Assembly: GCF_001267925.1 (NCBI RefSeq)
Contig: NZ_CP011409.1
Coordinates: 310,001 to 374,000, forward strand
Length of the DNA: 64,000 nt
Reading direction: 5' to 3'
From: Herbaspirillum hiltneri N3
Lineage (GTDB): Bacteria > Pseudomonadota > Gammaproteobacteria > Burkholderiales > Burkholderiaceae_D
Part shown: piece after piece, positions 35,486 to 45,543 of the stretch
Position numbering within the stretch: position 1 is the first letter of the stretch
How the letters are laid out: every line of letters starts with the position of its first letter
Notes under the pieces: model-generated
Told to the model about the DNA's origin: nothing
Databases searched by the model: none
Seen by the model: only the letters and a program-made list of their open reading frames with translations
Translations under genes and position numbers: made by a program

Positions 35486-36089
35486 ATGTCGGCTGGTTTT
35501 TCAGGCCGGCCCAGCGCGGCGTCAGCGCATGCGGAATATCGTAGAGATCCAGTACGCGGCCCAGCGTGTGGTCGATCATTTCGGCGATCGATTGCGGGCG
35601 GTGGTAGAAGCCCGGCAGCGGCGGGAAGATGATGCCGCCCATTTCGGTGACGCTGGTCATGTTGCGCAAGTGGGCCAGATTGAATGGCGTTTCCCGCACC
35701 ATCAATACGAGGCGACGGCGTTCTTTCAGCACCACGTCGGCGGCGCGTGAAATGAGATTGTCGGACAGGCCGTTGGCGATGGCCGCCAGCGTCTTCATCG
35801 AACACGGCGCAACGATCATGCCCGACGAGGCGAACGAGCCGCTGGCGATGGACGCGCCGACGTCCCGCACCGGATGGACCACATCGGCTAGCGCTTCGAC
35901 GTCCTTGCGGCTCATGTCGAGTTCCTGGTGCAGGTTCAGCACACCCGCTTCGGACACCAGCAGATGGGTTTCCACACCGGCGTCGCGCAGCACGCCGAGC
36001 AGCCGCACGCCATACGCCACGCCCGTTGCGCCGGTGATGGCGACGATCAGGCGTTGGCGCGGCGGCGCGGAATTTGTCGCGATGGACAG
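35484..36089 (-). CDS. ubiX: Flavin prenyltransferase UbiX (PAD1 family), no standard start codon
   Basis: UbiX makes the prenylated FMN needed by UbiD decarboxylase in ubiquinone synthesis. Motifs are RLIVAITGATGVAYGVRLL (FMN loop), SGSFASSGMIVAPCSMKTLAAIA (in parts), KERRRLVLMVRETPFNLAHLRNM (in parts) and the C-terminal LPGFYHRPQSIAEMIDH. The conserved N-terminus lies upstream of the first GTG (36020), and no ATG, GTG or TTG is in frame between that segment and the preceding in-frame stop. A CTG at 36089, eight bases after AAGGG in the grxD 3' end, gives 201 residues, the normal length. It follows grxD by four bases. Confidence 0.85.
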   Translation of the reverse strand: MSIATNSAPPRQRLIVAITGATGVAYGVRLLGVLRDAGVETHLLVSEAGVLNLHQELDMSRKDVEALADVVHPVRDVGASIASGSFASSGMIVAPCSMKTLAAIANGLSDNLISRAADVVLKERRRLVLMVRETPFNLAHLRNMTSVTEMGGIIFPPLPGFYHRPQSIAEMIDHTLGRVLDLYDIPHALTPRWAGLKNQPT

Positions 36090-36093
36090 GAGA

Positions 36094-36405
36094 TCAGCCC
36101 TTGAACAGGGTTTGCAGTTCGCCCGATTCGTACATTTCGCTCAGGATGTCGGAGCCGCCGATGAATTCACCCTTGACGTACAACTGAGGAATGGTCGGCC
36201 AGTTCGAGTATTCCTTGATGCCCTGGCGCACGTCGGCGCTTTCCAGCACGTTGACGGTGACGATGTTTTCCGCGCCGCTGGCCTTGAGCAGCTGGATCGC
36301 CTTGCCCGAGAAGCCGCATTGCGGGAATTGCGCCGTGCCCTTCATGAACAGCACGACGGGGTTTTGGGTAACGGTTTCCTTGATCCAGGATTGGACTTCG
36401 CTCAT
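36094..36405 (-). CDS. grxD: Monothiol glutaredoxin Grx4 family
   Basis: A 103-residue monothiol glutaredoxin with the CGFS active site (QFPQCGFSGKA), the WPTIPQLYVKGEFIGGSD glutathione/cluster-binding segment and a C-terminal helix. These proteins carry [2Fe-2S] clusters for iron-sulfur trafficking. It has GAAGGTG upstream of the ATG. ubiX follows with a four-base gap, so the pair is probably one transcript. Confidence 0.94.
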   Translation of the reverse strand: MSEVQSWIKETVTQNPVVLFMKGTAQFPQCGFSGKAIQLLKASGAENIVTVNVLESADVRQGIKEYSNWPTIPQLYVKGEFIGGSDILSEMYESGELQTLFKG

Positions 36406-36738
36406 GACTACACCTTCAAAAAGTTCGCAATGCCGTCATTATATGAAAAAGCGGGCGCGCGCGTTGGGAGAGTGCCGTTGCACAGGGAAATGTCTTTCAG
36501 GCAACACGGCTCGTTGTGGTCTGCTGTGACCAACATGGAAATGATTTACAGGATTGCAAGACCGGCAGCTCGATAGCTCAGCAGCAGGCGGAAAAAATTG
36601 AGAAGAAATTGTGTAGAAGATTTTGAAAGATAGGAAAGCGCTCGCGAAATACATGAGGAAGTTGCTGTCACGGAAACAAGAAAGGGCGCTTGCGCGCCCT
36701 TTTTCTGTTGCCGGTCCAGTCCGCCGGCTAGTTGGCTA
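36406..36738 (-). terminator. 333-base intergenic region with the hpf terminator
   Basis: The only structure is GGGCGC (36684-36689), loop TTGC, GCGCCC (36694-36699), flanked by A and T runs, so it can terminate hpf on the minus strand. The remainder (36406-36680) is AT-richer, presumably the grxD promoter, and shows no coding potential. The ptsN and hprK genes that often follow hpf in betaproteobacteria are absent here. Confidence 0.75.
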
Positions 36739-37092
36739 TCACGAGGCAGCTGCGGAAAGCGGTTCTTCCGGCAGGCGTTTTGCCATCGAGTGATGGTTTT
36801 GTACGCGGTCCTTGTGCTTGATGACCTGGCGATCCAGCTTGTCGATCAGCATGTCGATGGCGGCGTACAGGTCATGTGCAATGCTCTCGGCATGCAGATC
36901 TTTCCCCTTGATATGAACGTTTATTTCTGCTTTCTGGCGTTTTTCTTTTTCGGTCAGCTTGTCTACGCTGAGAATGACACTGATGTCGATCACGTGGTCA
37001 AAGTGGCGCTTGATGCGCGTCAGCTTGCTTTGCACGTACTCGCGGATGGCAGGGGTCAAATCGAGATGATGGCCACTAATGGTCAGATTCAT
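36739..37092 (-). CDS. hpf: Ribosome hibernation promoting factor, short form
   Basis: A 117-residue HPF/YfiA-type protein ([20 protein letters not shown] start, basic strand [44 protein letters not shown] in parts). It dimerises 70S ribosomes in stationary phase. It lacks the extra C-terminal dimer domain of long HPFs and ends in a short Glu/Ala tail. It follows rpoN by 123 bases, its standard position. Confidence 0.92.
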   Translation of the reverse strand: MNLTISGHHLDLTPAIREYVQSKLTRIKRHFDHVIDISVILSVDKLTEKEKRQKAEINVHIKGKDLHAESIAHDLYAAIDMLIDKLDRQVIKHKDRVQNHHSMAKRLPEEPLSAAAS

Positions 37093-37215
37093 ACAGCACT
37101 CCTATCGTGAGATTGCTGGAGGTTCTTACGTATTGTCCGGTTGCTTGCAGGCAGCACCAGAACAAAACACCCGAACTCAACAGAACACAGCAACGATGCT
37201 TTGCTACAGAAAAAC

Positions 37216-38697
37216 TTACAGAGATTTGCGGAGATTTACCGGCGGGATTTTGAGCACTTCGCGGTATTTCGCGACAGTCCGTCGCGCCACCACCATGCCC
37301 TGTTCCGCCAACATATCTGCAATCTTGCTATCAGAGAGTGGGTTCTTAGGGTCTTCTGCTCCTATCAGTTGTTTGATGAGAGCCCGTATCGCAGTGGAGG
37401 AAGCTTCACCTCCTGTTTCCGTTGCGACGTGGCTGCCGAAGAAGTATTTCAACTCAAACATGCCATGCGGAGTCAGCATGTATTTCTGAGTCGTTACACG
37501 AGAAATAGTGCTCTCGTGTAGACCTAGTGTATCAGCTATTTCGCGCAACACAAGGGGGCGCATGGCAACTGCGCCATGCGAAAAAAAGTTGCGTTGCCTC
37601 TCAACAATTGCCTGGGCGACACGCAAAATTGTGTCGAAGCGTTGCCGCATATTCTTGATCAGCCACTTGGCTTCCTGCAGCTGCGAACCGAGCGATCCGT
37701 CGCCCTTGGTTTGCTTGAGCGCATTGGCATACATGGCGTTGACGCGCAGTCGCGGCATCACGTCGTGGTTGAGCAAAACCTGCCAGCCGTCCTTGGCCGC
37801 CTTGACAATGACATCGGGCACCACGTAGTCGGATCGGCCCGATGCAAATACGGCGCCGGGATGCGGATGGCACTGGCGAATCACGGCTTGCGCTTCGCGC
37901 AGGTCTTCATCGTCGCAGCCGAGCGCTTTCTTGATCTTGTTGAAATCGCGCTGGGCGAACAGCGCCAGATAATCTTCGACGATCGTCAGCGCCAACCGGC
38001 GTGTGACAAAGGCAACTTTCGGCAAGCGCCGGATCTGCAGCGCCAGGCATTCGGACGCGCTGCGTGCGCCGATGCCGGCCGGGTCGAAGCTCTGCAGCAG
38101 CTTCAGCGCAATGGTCAGTTCGTCAAGTTCGATTTCCAGTTCTTCGGGCAAGCGCGCGTGGATTTCTTCGAGCGACTCTTCCAGATAGCCATGGTCATCG
38201 ATCGCATCGACGATCAGTTCGATCAGCGCGCGGTCGCGCAGGCTGCGCACCGTCAGGCGCGTCTGCTCCTGCAGATGTTCGCGCAGCGTGATGTCATGCG
38301 CTTCGAGTTGCGGACGCGAATCTTCGTCGTCGGGCGTCTTGCCGGTGCGGGCGACGTCGTCGAAGCTCCAGTCGGTGTCGCCGCCGGCGTGGTCGTCGCC
38401 GACTACGCTGTCCTGCGGATCGCCGGCTTCGCCTTCAGCCGGGGCGGCGCTGGCCGCGGTGTTCTCGACCGGATCGGCCTGCGCCGAAGGCGGGCTGCTG
38501 ATGGCGCCGTCGGCCAGCAGCCGCACGGAATTGTCGAGCGCGTCATCGAGGCGTTCCAGCAGCGGATTGTCCGACAGGATCTGTTCCAGTTCCTGGTGCA
38601 GCTCCAGCGTCGACAGCTGCAGCAAACGGATCGACTGCTGCAACTGCGGCGTCAATGCCAGATGCTGGGAGGTGCGAAGCTGGAGGGATTGTTTCAT
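37216..38697 (-). CDS. rpoN: RNA polymerase sigma-54 factor
   Basis: A 493-residue sigma54. Region I is the Gln/Leu-rich activator-interacting stretch ([27 protein letters not shown], in parts, residues 10-50). Region II is acidic (about 60-125). The core-binding domain follows, then the HTH ([19 protein letters not shown]) and the RpoN box ([10 protein letters not shown]) near the C-terminus. It serves nitrogen and other activator-dependent promoters. It is in the conserved lptB-rpoN-hpf order, 23 bases after lptB. Confidence 0.96.
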   Translation of the reverse strand: MKQSLQLRTSQHLALTPQLQQSIRLLQLSTLELHQELEQILSDNPLLERLDDALDNSVRLLADGAISSPPSAQADPVENTAASAAPAEGEAGDPQDSVVGDDHAGGDTDWSFDDVARTGKTPDDEDSRPQLEAHDITLREHLQEQTRLTVRSLRDRALIELIVDAIDDHGYLEESLEEIHARLPEELEIELDELTIALKLLQSFDPAGIGARSASECLALQIRRLPKVAFVTRRLALTIVEDYLALFAQRDFNKIKKALGCDDEDLREAQAVIRQCHPHPGAVFASGRSDYVVPDVIVKAAKDGWQVLLNHDVMPRLRVNAMYANALKQTKGDGSLGSQLQEAKWLIKNMRQRFDTILRVAQAIVERQRNFFSHGAVAMRPLVLREIADTLGLHESTISRVTTQKYMLTPHGMFELKYFFGSHVATETGGEASSTAIRALIKQLIGAEDPKNPLSDSKIADMLAEQGMVVARRTVAKYREVLKIPPVNLRKSL

Positions 38698-38720
38698 TCA
38701 GTTTTCAGGTGGCCTGGGTG

Positions 38721-39464
<744 letters not shown>

Positions 39465-39465
39465 C

Positions 39466-40023
39466 TTATTGGCCCTTCGAAGAATCGACGCGCGGCTGGA
39501 TGATCGCGGTGATGCGACCGCCGCCGGGTTTGCTTTCGCCGGTGTTGGTGTTGTTGACCGAATAGAATTCGGCGCGGCTGTCGTAGGAGATGAACTCGCC
39601 GTTGACTTCATCGGTCACGCGCGGGCCGTCCATGCGCTGCATGTGGGCGCGCGTGAACAGTTTCGAGATTTCGGTTTTTTCGCTGTATTCGATACGCTCC
39701 GCCTGGCCTTCGATCCAGAGGTTCGGACCGCCGTCGCGCTTCTGGCGGAAGCTCGCCAGCTGGCCGGGCGCCGCATACAGGATCGCCAGTTCATAGCCGG
39801 CCGGGTCGGTGGTCAGCACGACCTTGCCGGCCTTGATCAGCAGCGTGCCGCGCGTGAGCACGACGTTGCCGGTGAACGTCTTCACCTGCTTGACGTCGTC
39901 GTAGACCATTTGCTCGGCTTCGATGCGGGTCGGCTTTTCCGTGTCGGCGCGTTCGGCGCGTGCGACGCCGGCGATGCCCATCAGGAGCACGGTAAGCAGC
40001 GGCAGTAGGGATGTCGTTTTCAT
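39466..40023 (-). CDS. lptA: Periplasmic LPS transport protein
   Basis: A 185-residue OstA-fold protein that bridges LptC and LptD. The signal peptide is [23 protein letters not shown]. Mature repeats of the beta-jellyroll are [40 protein letters not shown] (in parts) and [17 protein letters not shown]. It lies 56 bases after lptC in the operon kdsD-kdsC-lptC-lptA-lptB. Confidence 0.93.
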   Translation of the reverse strand: MKTTSLLPLLTVLLMGIAGVARAERADTEKPTRIEAEQMVYDDVKQVKTFTGNVVLTRGTLLIKAGKVVLTTDPAGYELAILYAAPGQLASFRQKRDGGPNLWIEGQAERIEYSEKTEISKLFTRAHMQRMDGPRVTDEVNGEFISYDSRAEFYSVNNTNTGESKPGGGRITAIIQPRVDSSKGQ

Positions 40024-40079
40024 AGGATCCTGCGCAAGTATCTCGTTTGGATTATGCCAATTGGCGTGGGGGCTGAAGG

Positions 40080-40691
40080 CTAACGGGCCGGCCGGGTACG
40101 CGGCTGGTACGTGCCGCGCACATTGTGTAGCAACTGGAATTCCTGCGTCGCATTGTTGGCGATCATGCCGGTGCCGGTCATGATGGATTGGCCCATCGTG
40201 ATTTCGACCGGCTTGTCGGTGCGGGCGATGTCTTCGTCGGGCAGCAGCAGCAGGTATTCGGTCTTCAGGTGCATGTCCTCGGCGGTGCCGAAGGCCGGGC
40301 GATCGGCATTGACGTTGTCGTACATGTGGATCTTGGTGTTGTCATCTTCAATCCTGGCCCGTTTCGAGCGCAGTGTCATCGATGGCTTTTCCGGCGCCAG
40401 GCTGGTGATCACGGGCAAGGTCACCTCGAACGAATCGTCAATGGGGAAGTGGACCATTTTTTCGCCGGTGATGTCGTAGCGCGGATGGCCGGTTTCAGAC
40501 ATCTTCACGTAGCTGAACTTCTCGACGTAATAATCCGGCTTGCTGCGCGGACGCGCGGCAAGCGCATCGTCGGTATCGCGGCGCATGACCTGCAGCACCC
40601 AGAAGCTGCCGAGCGCCAGCGCGGTCAGCACCACCAGCACGACGACCAGCCGGATGCGCTGCGCGGCGCGTTCGCCGCTGCGATTGCTCAT
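40080..40691 (-). CDS. lptC: LPS export inner-membrane anchored protein
   Basis: A 203-residue bitopic protein with one N-terminal helix (VVLVVLTALALGSFWVLQVM) and a periplasmic jellyroll (DYYVEKFSYVKMSETGHPRYDITGEKMVHFP, in parts). It takes LPS from LptFG and passes it to LptA. Its ATG overlaps the kdsC stop by four bases. The assignment rests on the position as much as on the weakly conserved sequence. Confidence 0.9.
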   Translation of the reverse strand: MSNRSGERAAQRIRLVVVLVVLTALALGSFWVLQVMRRDTDDALAARPRSKPDYYVEKFSYVKMSETGHPRYDITGEKMVHFPIDDSFEVTLPVITSLAPEKPSMTLRSKRARIEDDNTKIHMYDNVNADRPAFGTAEDMHLKTEYLLLLPDEDIARTDKPVEITMGQSIMTGTGMIANNATQEFQLLHNVRGTYQPRTRPAR

Positions 40692-41239
40692 GCCAGGTAC
40701 GCGGCCAGCGCCGCCTCGTAATGGCCTTGCGCGGTCAGGATGAAATCGCAGACCTCGCGCGCCGCGCCATTGCCGCCGCAGCTGTCGGTGATGTATTGCG
40801 CACGCTGCTTGACGTCGTGATGACCGTTGGCGACGCAGGCGGTGAAGCCAACCTTGGTCAGCACCGGCAGGTCGATCACGTCGTCGCCCAGGTAGCCGCA
40901 GGCGGCAGCGGCTACGCCGGTCTGCTCCAGCAACTGCGCAAAGGCGATACGCTTGTCGTGCACGCCCTGGAACACGTGGGCGATGCCCAGGTCCTTGGCG
41001 CGGCGCAGGACGATCGGCGACTGGCGCGCGGTGATGATGGCCGTGGCGATGCCGCCGAACTGCTGCAGCATCTTGATGCCGTGGCCGTCGAGCGCGTTGA
41101 AGCGCTTGACCGGTTCGCCTTCGGGGCCGTAATACAAGCCGCCGTCGGTGAGTACGCCGTCAACGTCGAAAATCATCAGGCGGACCTGCTTGGCGTTGGC
41201 GACGGCGGCCGTGCTGGCCTTGCTGAATCGATCCGTCAT
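40688..41239 (-). CDS. kdsC: 3-deoxy-D-manno-octulosonate 8-phosphate phosphatase
   Basis: A 183-residue HAD phosphatase of the Kdo pathway. The nucleophile motif is IFDVDGVLTDGGLYY, with FNALDGHGIKML, TARQSPIV, and CGYLGDDVIDLPVL later. It is a short tetrameric form with no cap domain, as is normal for KdsC. It overlaps kdsD by one base (TGATG) and lptC by four. Confidence 0.95.
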   Translation of the reverse strand: MTDRFSKASTAAVANAKQVRLMIFDVDGVLTDGGLYYGPEGEPVKRFNALDGHGIKMLQQFGGIATAIITARQSPIVLRRAKDLGIAHVFQGVHDKRIAFAQLLEQTGVAAAACGYLGDDVIDLPVLTKVGFTACVANGHHDVKQRAQYITDSCGGNGAAREVCDFILTAQGHYEAALAAYLA

Positions 41240-42267
41240 CAGATCACCTTGGCGCGGGTCAGGTCATGGATATGCAGCGCGCCCACCAGCTTGCCCTGGG
41301 CGTCCGCCACCAGCACCTGGTTGATGCGGAATTCTTCCATCAACTGGACGGCATCGACCGCCAGCTGATCTGGATTGATGGTGCGCGGGCCCCGATGCAT
41401 GACGTCTGCGATGGAGGATGTGGTGAAATCTTCGCCACGCTCCAGCAAGCGGCGCAGGTCGCCATCGGTAAACACGCCGATAGGGCGGTTGTCGTCGTCG
41501 ATGACGGCGGTCATCGCCATGCCCTTGCGCGTGATTTCCATCAGCGCGGCCGATAGCGACACGTCCGGCTTGACCGCCGGAATGGCATCGCCGGTGCGCA
41601 TCACGTCGCGCACATGGGTCAGCAGGCGGCGTCCCAGCGCACCGCCGGGGTGCGAGCGGGCAAAGTCTTCTTCCAGGAAGCCGCGCGCGTCCAGCAACGA
41701 CACCGCGAGCGCGTCGCCCATCGCCAGCGTGGCGGTGGTGCTGGCGGTCGGCGCCAGGTTGAGGGTACAGGCTTCCTTGGCCACGCCGACGTTCAGGTGG
41801 ATCGCCGACAGGCGCGCCAGGCTGGATTCGTCATTGCCGGTCATGGCGATCAGGTAGGCGCCCATGCGCTTGATGATCGGCACGATGGCCATGAGCTCGG
41901 CGGTCTCGCCGGAATTCGAGATGGCGATGAAGACATCGCCGGGCGTGACCATGCCGAGGTCGCCGTGCGCGGCTTCGGCAGGATGCATGAACAGCGCCGG
42001 CGTGCCGGTCGAGGCAAAGGTGGCGGCGATTTTGCGGCCGATGTGGCCGGATTTGCCGATGCCGGAGACCACCACGCGGCCTTTGCATTCGAGCAAGACG
42101 TCCACCGCACGGGCCAGCGGCTCGGCCGCATCGTCCGACATGCGCGACTTCAGCGCCAGGATGGCGTCGGCTTCAATCTGGAGAGTTTGACGGGCGAGCT
42201 CAAGCGCGCGCTGCGCACGTTCCGTAGAAAAAGATTTTGGCAAGATTTTGGCTTCGGTTACACTCAT
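41239..42267 (-). CDS. kdsD: D-arabinose 5-phosphate isomerase
   Basis: A 342-residue enzyme that makes arabinose 5-phosphate for Kdo. It has an N-terminal SIS domain (VVVSGIGKSGHIGRKIAATFASTGTPALFMHPAEAAHGDLG, in parts) and two C-terminal CBS domains (VMRTGDAIPAVKPD and VMHRGPRTINPDQLAVD). It is the first gene of the Kdo/Lpt operon, divergent from a KefB-type antiporter gene across 255 bases that hold the two promoters. Confidence 0.95.
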   Translation of the reverse strand: MSVTEAKILPKSFSTERAQRALELARQTLQIEADAILALKSRMSDDAAEPLARAVDVLLECKGRVVVSGIGKSGHIGRKIAATFASTGTPALFMHPAEAAHGDLGMVTPGDVFIAISNSGETAELMAIVPIIKRMGAYLIAMTGNDESSLARLSAIHLNVGVAKEACTLNLAPTASTTATLAMGDALAVSLLDARGFLEEDFARSHPGGALGRRLLTHVRDVMRTGDAIPAVKPDVSLSAALMEITRKGMAMTAVIDDDNRPIGVFTDGDLRRLLERGEDFTTSSIADVMHRGPRTINPDQLAVDAVQLMEEFRINQVLVADAQGKLVGALHIHDLTRAKVI

Positions 42268-42522
42268 AACCGAAGTATAAACGAATTACGAAAGCAAAAA
42301 ACTTGCCAGATGTAACCTCGTGTAGCGTCAGGGATGCCGTGCCGTCGAATCCGGCGCGGTATTCTGCGGTGCAAAAGCATGAAAAGCCTGGCGCCCGAGG
42401 CTGCCCGCAGCGGGCTTGCTGCAATGCGACACCGATCGGAATCCATGGCGGCAGGCAGGCATGATTCTGGCTTAACAGGCCTTGCGGCCTTCACATATAA
42501 AAATTGCTTCGTTTTCCACTAC

Positions 42523-44511
42523 ATGTTTTCAGGACTAGAGCTCACTCTTTTTCTACTCGGCGCTGCGGTGCTTGGGGTCGTCGCTTTTCGAATGATGCAT
42601 TTGCCGCCGATGCTGGGTTACCTCGTCGTCGGCATCGTGATCGGCCCGCACGGCCTCGGTTTCGCCGACGACAATGAAACCACGCACGCGCTGGCGGAGT
42701 TCGGCGTGGTGTTCCTGATGTTCTCGATCGGGCTGGAATTCTCGCTGCCCAAGTTGTCGGCTATGCGGCACATTGTCTTCGGCCTGGGTGTGGCTCAGGT
42801 GCTGGCGACCATCGCGGTGGCCATGGTGTTCGGCTGGAGCGCGGCCTACATCCTGCCGCAACTCAATGAAATCAGCTGGCCGGCGGCGTTTGCGCTGGGC
42901 GGCGCGCTGGCGATGTCGTCCACTGCGATCGTCTCCAAACTGCTGACCGAGCGGCTGGAACTGGAAACCGAACACGGCCGCCGCATCCTCGGCATCCTGC
43001 TGTTCCAGGATCTGGCGCTGGTGCCGCTGCTGATCATCGTGCCGGCGCTGGCCAAGAACTCCGGCAACCTCGTCGTCACGCTGGCGTGGGCGTCGATCAA
43101 GGCGCTGGTGGTGCTGGCGCTGCTGCTGTTCTTCGGCCAGAAGCTCATGCGCAGCTGGTTCCAGATCGTCGTCAAACGGCGTTCGCAGGAACTGTTCATG
43201 CTGAACCTGCTGATGATCACGCTGGGCGCCGCCTGGATCACCGAAAAAGCCGGCCTGTCGCTGGCGCTGGGCGCGTTCATCGCCGGCATGCTGATTTCCG
43301 AAACCGAATACAAGCATCAGGTGGAAGAAGACATCAAGTCCTTCCGCGACGTGCTGCTCGGCTTGTTCTTCATCACCATCGGCATGCTGCTCAACGTGCA
43401 TCTGGTGCTGGAGCACTGGTGGCTGGTGCTGTTGCTGCTGGTCGGTCCGGTGCTGCTCAAGTTCGTGCTGATCGCCGGCCTCGCCAAACTGTTCGGCTCG
43501 ACCACCGGCGTTGCCTTGCGCACCGGCCTGGCGTTGGCGCAGGCCGGCGAGTTCGGCTTTGTGCTGCTGAACCAGGCCGGCGGCCTGCAATTGATGGACC
43601 CCTTGCTGATCCAGGTGATCCTGGCCTCGATGGTGCTGTCGATGCTGGCGGCGCCGTTCATCCTCGCCAAATCCGACGCCATCGTCATGAAATTGTCCGC
43701 CAACGAATGGATGCTGCAATCGCTGGCGCTGACGCAACTGGCCACGCGCACCATGTCGAGCCAGAAGCATGTCATCATCGCGGGCTTCGGCCGCAGCGGC
43801 CAGAGCCTGGCCAAGCTGCTCGAAGAGGAAGGCATTCCCTATCACGCCTTGGAGATGGACCCGGACCTGGTGCATGACACCCGCGAGGCCGGCGCCAACG
43901 TGTCCTACGGCGACGCTGCACGCCGCGAGAGTCTGGTCGCCGCCGGCATCCATCGCGCCGCCGCGCTGGTGGTCACCTACGCCAGCACGCCGTCGGCCCT
44001 GAAGGTTCTGCATCACGCCAACGAACTGGCGCCGACCTTGCCGGTCATCGTGCGCAGTCACGACGACGCCGATCTCGACAAGCTGCTCGAGGCCGGCGCC
44101 ACCGAAGTCGTCCCCGAAGCGCTGGAAGGCAGCCTGATGCTGGCCTCGCATGCGCTGGTGATGCTGGGCGTGCCGTTGCGCCGCGTGGTGCATCGCGTGC
44201 AAAGCGCGCGCGACGAGCGCTACACCTCCTTGCGCGGTTACTTCCATGGCGCCTCGGATGTACCCGAAGACAACGACAATCTCAACGTGCGGCTGCAATC
44301 GGTCGCGCTCAACGAAGGCGCCAGCGCGATCGGCAAGACGCTGTACCAGGTCGCGCTCGAGCAATTCGACACCGAAGTCACCATGCTCCGGCGGGGCAAG
44401 CTGCGGGTCGAATTCATGCCTGATACGGTCCTGCAGACCGGCGACATCGTGGTGTTGCGCGGCACCGGCGAAAACATCCTGCGCGCCGAAAAACGCCTTC
44501 TCAAAAAATGA
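42523..44511 (+). CDS. CPA2 family monovalent cation:proton antiporter, KefB-like
   Basis: A 662-residue membrane protein with about 12 helices in the Na/H exchanger fold (1-385), then an RCK_N Rossmann domain (HVIIAGFGRSGQSLAKLLEEEG, in parts, about 415-530) and an RCK_C/TrkA-C domain at the end (VRLQSVALNEGASAIGKTL, LQTGDIVVLRGTG). Such proteins export K+ or Na+ under nucleotide or glutathione-adduct control. The ATG at 42523 begins at the first helix; a frame from 42334 would add a long unlikely N-tail. The name KefB is not certain, since the E. coli regulatory motif was not checked. Confidence 0.9.
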   Translation: MFSGLELTLFLLGAAVLGVVAFRMMHLPPMLGYLVVGIVIGPHGLGFADDNETTHALAEFGVVFLMFSIGLEFSLPKLSAMRHIVFGLGVAQVLATIAVAMVFGWSAAYILPQLNEISWPAAFALGGALAMSSTAIVSKLLTERLELETEHGRRILGILLFQDLALVPLLIIVPALAKNSGNLVVTLAWASIKALVVLALLLFFGQKLMRSWFQIVVKRRSQELFMLNLLMITLGAAWITEKAGLSLALGAFIAGMLISETEYKHQVEEDIKSFRDVLLGLFFITIGMLLNVHLVLEHWWLVLLLLVGPVLLKFVLIAGLAKLFGSTTGVALRTGLALAQAGEFGFVLLNQAGGLQLMDPLLIQVILASMVLSMLAAPFILAKSDAIVMKLSANEWMLQSLALTQLATRTMSSQKHVIIAGFGRSGQSLAKLLEEEGIPYHALEMDPDLVHDTREAGANVSYGDAARRESLVAAGIHRAAALVVTYASTPSALKVLHHANELAPTLPVIVRSHDDADLDKLLEAGATEVVPEALEGSLMLASHALVMLGVPLRRVVHRVQSARDERYTSLRGYFHGASDVPEDNDNLNVRLQSVALNEGASAIGKTLYQVALEQFDTEVTMLRRGKLRVEFMPDTVLQTGDIVVLRGTGENILRAEKRLLKK

Positions 44512-44523
44512 ACTTGGGAATGA

Positions 44524-45444
44524 ATGGAAATCCTTGACCGCATCACCGGGATCATCCTTCCCGTCTTCGCCATCATCGCCATTGGTTACGGCTATGCGCG
44601 CTGGCGCGGCGAAGTGGTGCGCTCGGACATGGCCTCGGTCAATCGCGTGTCGATGGAGGTGCTGGCGCCGCTGATGGTGTTCAGCGCCTTGTCGGCCAAG
44701 GATTTCGACCTGGTCCATAACGGCTGGCTGATTCTCGCCAGCGTGATCATCTCGCTCGGTTCCGGCGTGCTGGCCTGGCCGGTAGCGAAAATACTGGGTT
44801 ACGACAAGCGCACCTTTTTGCCGCCGATGATGTACAACAACGGCGGCAACATGGGCGTGCCGCTGATGCTGCTGGCCTTCGGTCCCGAGAGCCTGTCGGC
44901 GGCGGTGGCCTTGTTCACGGCGGCCACCTTCGTGTATTTCTCGCTGGGCATCAAGATGCTGCAGCATGGCCGGGACACCCGTCCCGGTTCTTTCCTCAAG
45001 TTGTTCAAGAGCCCGATCATGGTCGCCATGGTGCTGGGAGTATTGTTCGCGGTCTTGCATGTGCCGTTGCCGCAACCGCTGTTTTCGGCAATGAAGCTGC
45101 TCGGCGAAGCCAGCATTCCGATCATGCTGTTCGCGCTCGGCGTGCGCATGATGGACATCAGCTTCAAGAGCTGGCATATCGGCCTGGTCGGGGCGGTGAC
45201 CTGTCCGCTGGTCGGATTGATCGTCGCCTTCGCGCTCGATCAGGTGTTGCCGCTGACGTCAGGTCAGCGCGGCCAGATGTATCTGTTCGGCGCCTTGCCG
45301 CCGGCGGTGCTGTGTTTCATGGTGGCCGAGCAATACCGTCAGGAACCCGACAAAGTGGCGGCGATCGTGCTCATGGGAAACCTTGCCGCGCTGGTTTTCG
45401 TGCCGCTGGGTTTGTGGTTGGGATTGCAACCCTCAATCCGTTGA
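44524..45444 (+). CDS. AEC (auxin efflux carrier) family transporter
   Basis: A 306-residue inner-membrane carrier with about ten helices and the family's MYNNGGNMGVPLMLLAFG and ALFTAATFVYFSLG segments in two inverted halves. Bacterial members carry malate, malonate or related organic acids. It begins 12 bases after the antiporter stop, so it is probably cotranscribed. The substrate cannot be read from sequence. Confidence 0.9.
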   Translation: MEILDRITGIILPVFAIIAIGYGYARWRGEVVRSDMASVNRVSMEVLAPLMVFSALSAKDFDLVHNGWLILASVIISLGSGVLAWPVAKILGYDKRTFLPPMMYNNGGNMGVPLMLLAFGPESLSAAVALFTAATFVYFSLGIKMLQHGRDTRPGSFLKLFKSPIMVAMVLGVLFAVLHVPLPQPLFSAMKLLGEASIPIMLFALGVRMMDISFKSWHIGLVGAVTCPLVGLIVAFALDQVLPLTSGQRGQMYLFGALPPAVLCFMVAEQYRQEPDKVAAIVLMGNLAALVFVPLGLWLGLQPSIR

Positions 45445-45543
45445 AATGCACCCCGCGCCGGGCTTTGTTCAGCGCATGTTGGTATGGGAAATGCTTACAA
45501 AATAAAGCACTCTGGGTGCTCAATCGACTGTAAGGATGTTGTC

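Noticed and set aside
36439..36654. A 71-codon frame in the hpf-grxD gap as a ptsN remnant
   Set aside because: The translated sequence has no PTS motif and lacks a ribosome binding site.
42553..45177. An 874-codon open frame on the minus strand
   Set aside because: It lies antisense to both the KefB-like and AEC genes, is extremely rich in His, Gln and Arg, and has no domain. It is a mirror of high-GC codon use.
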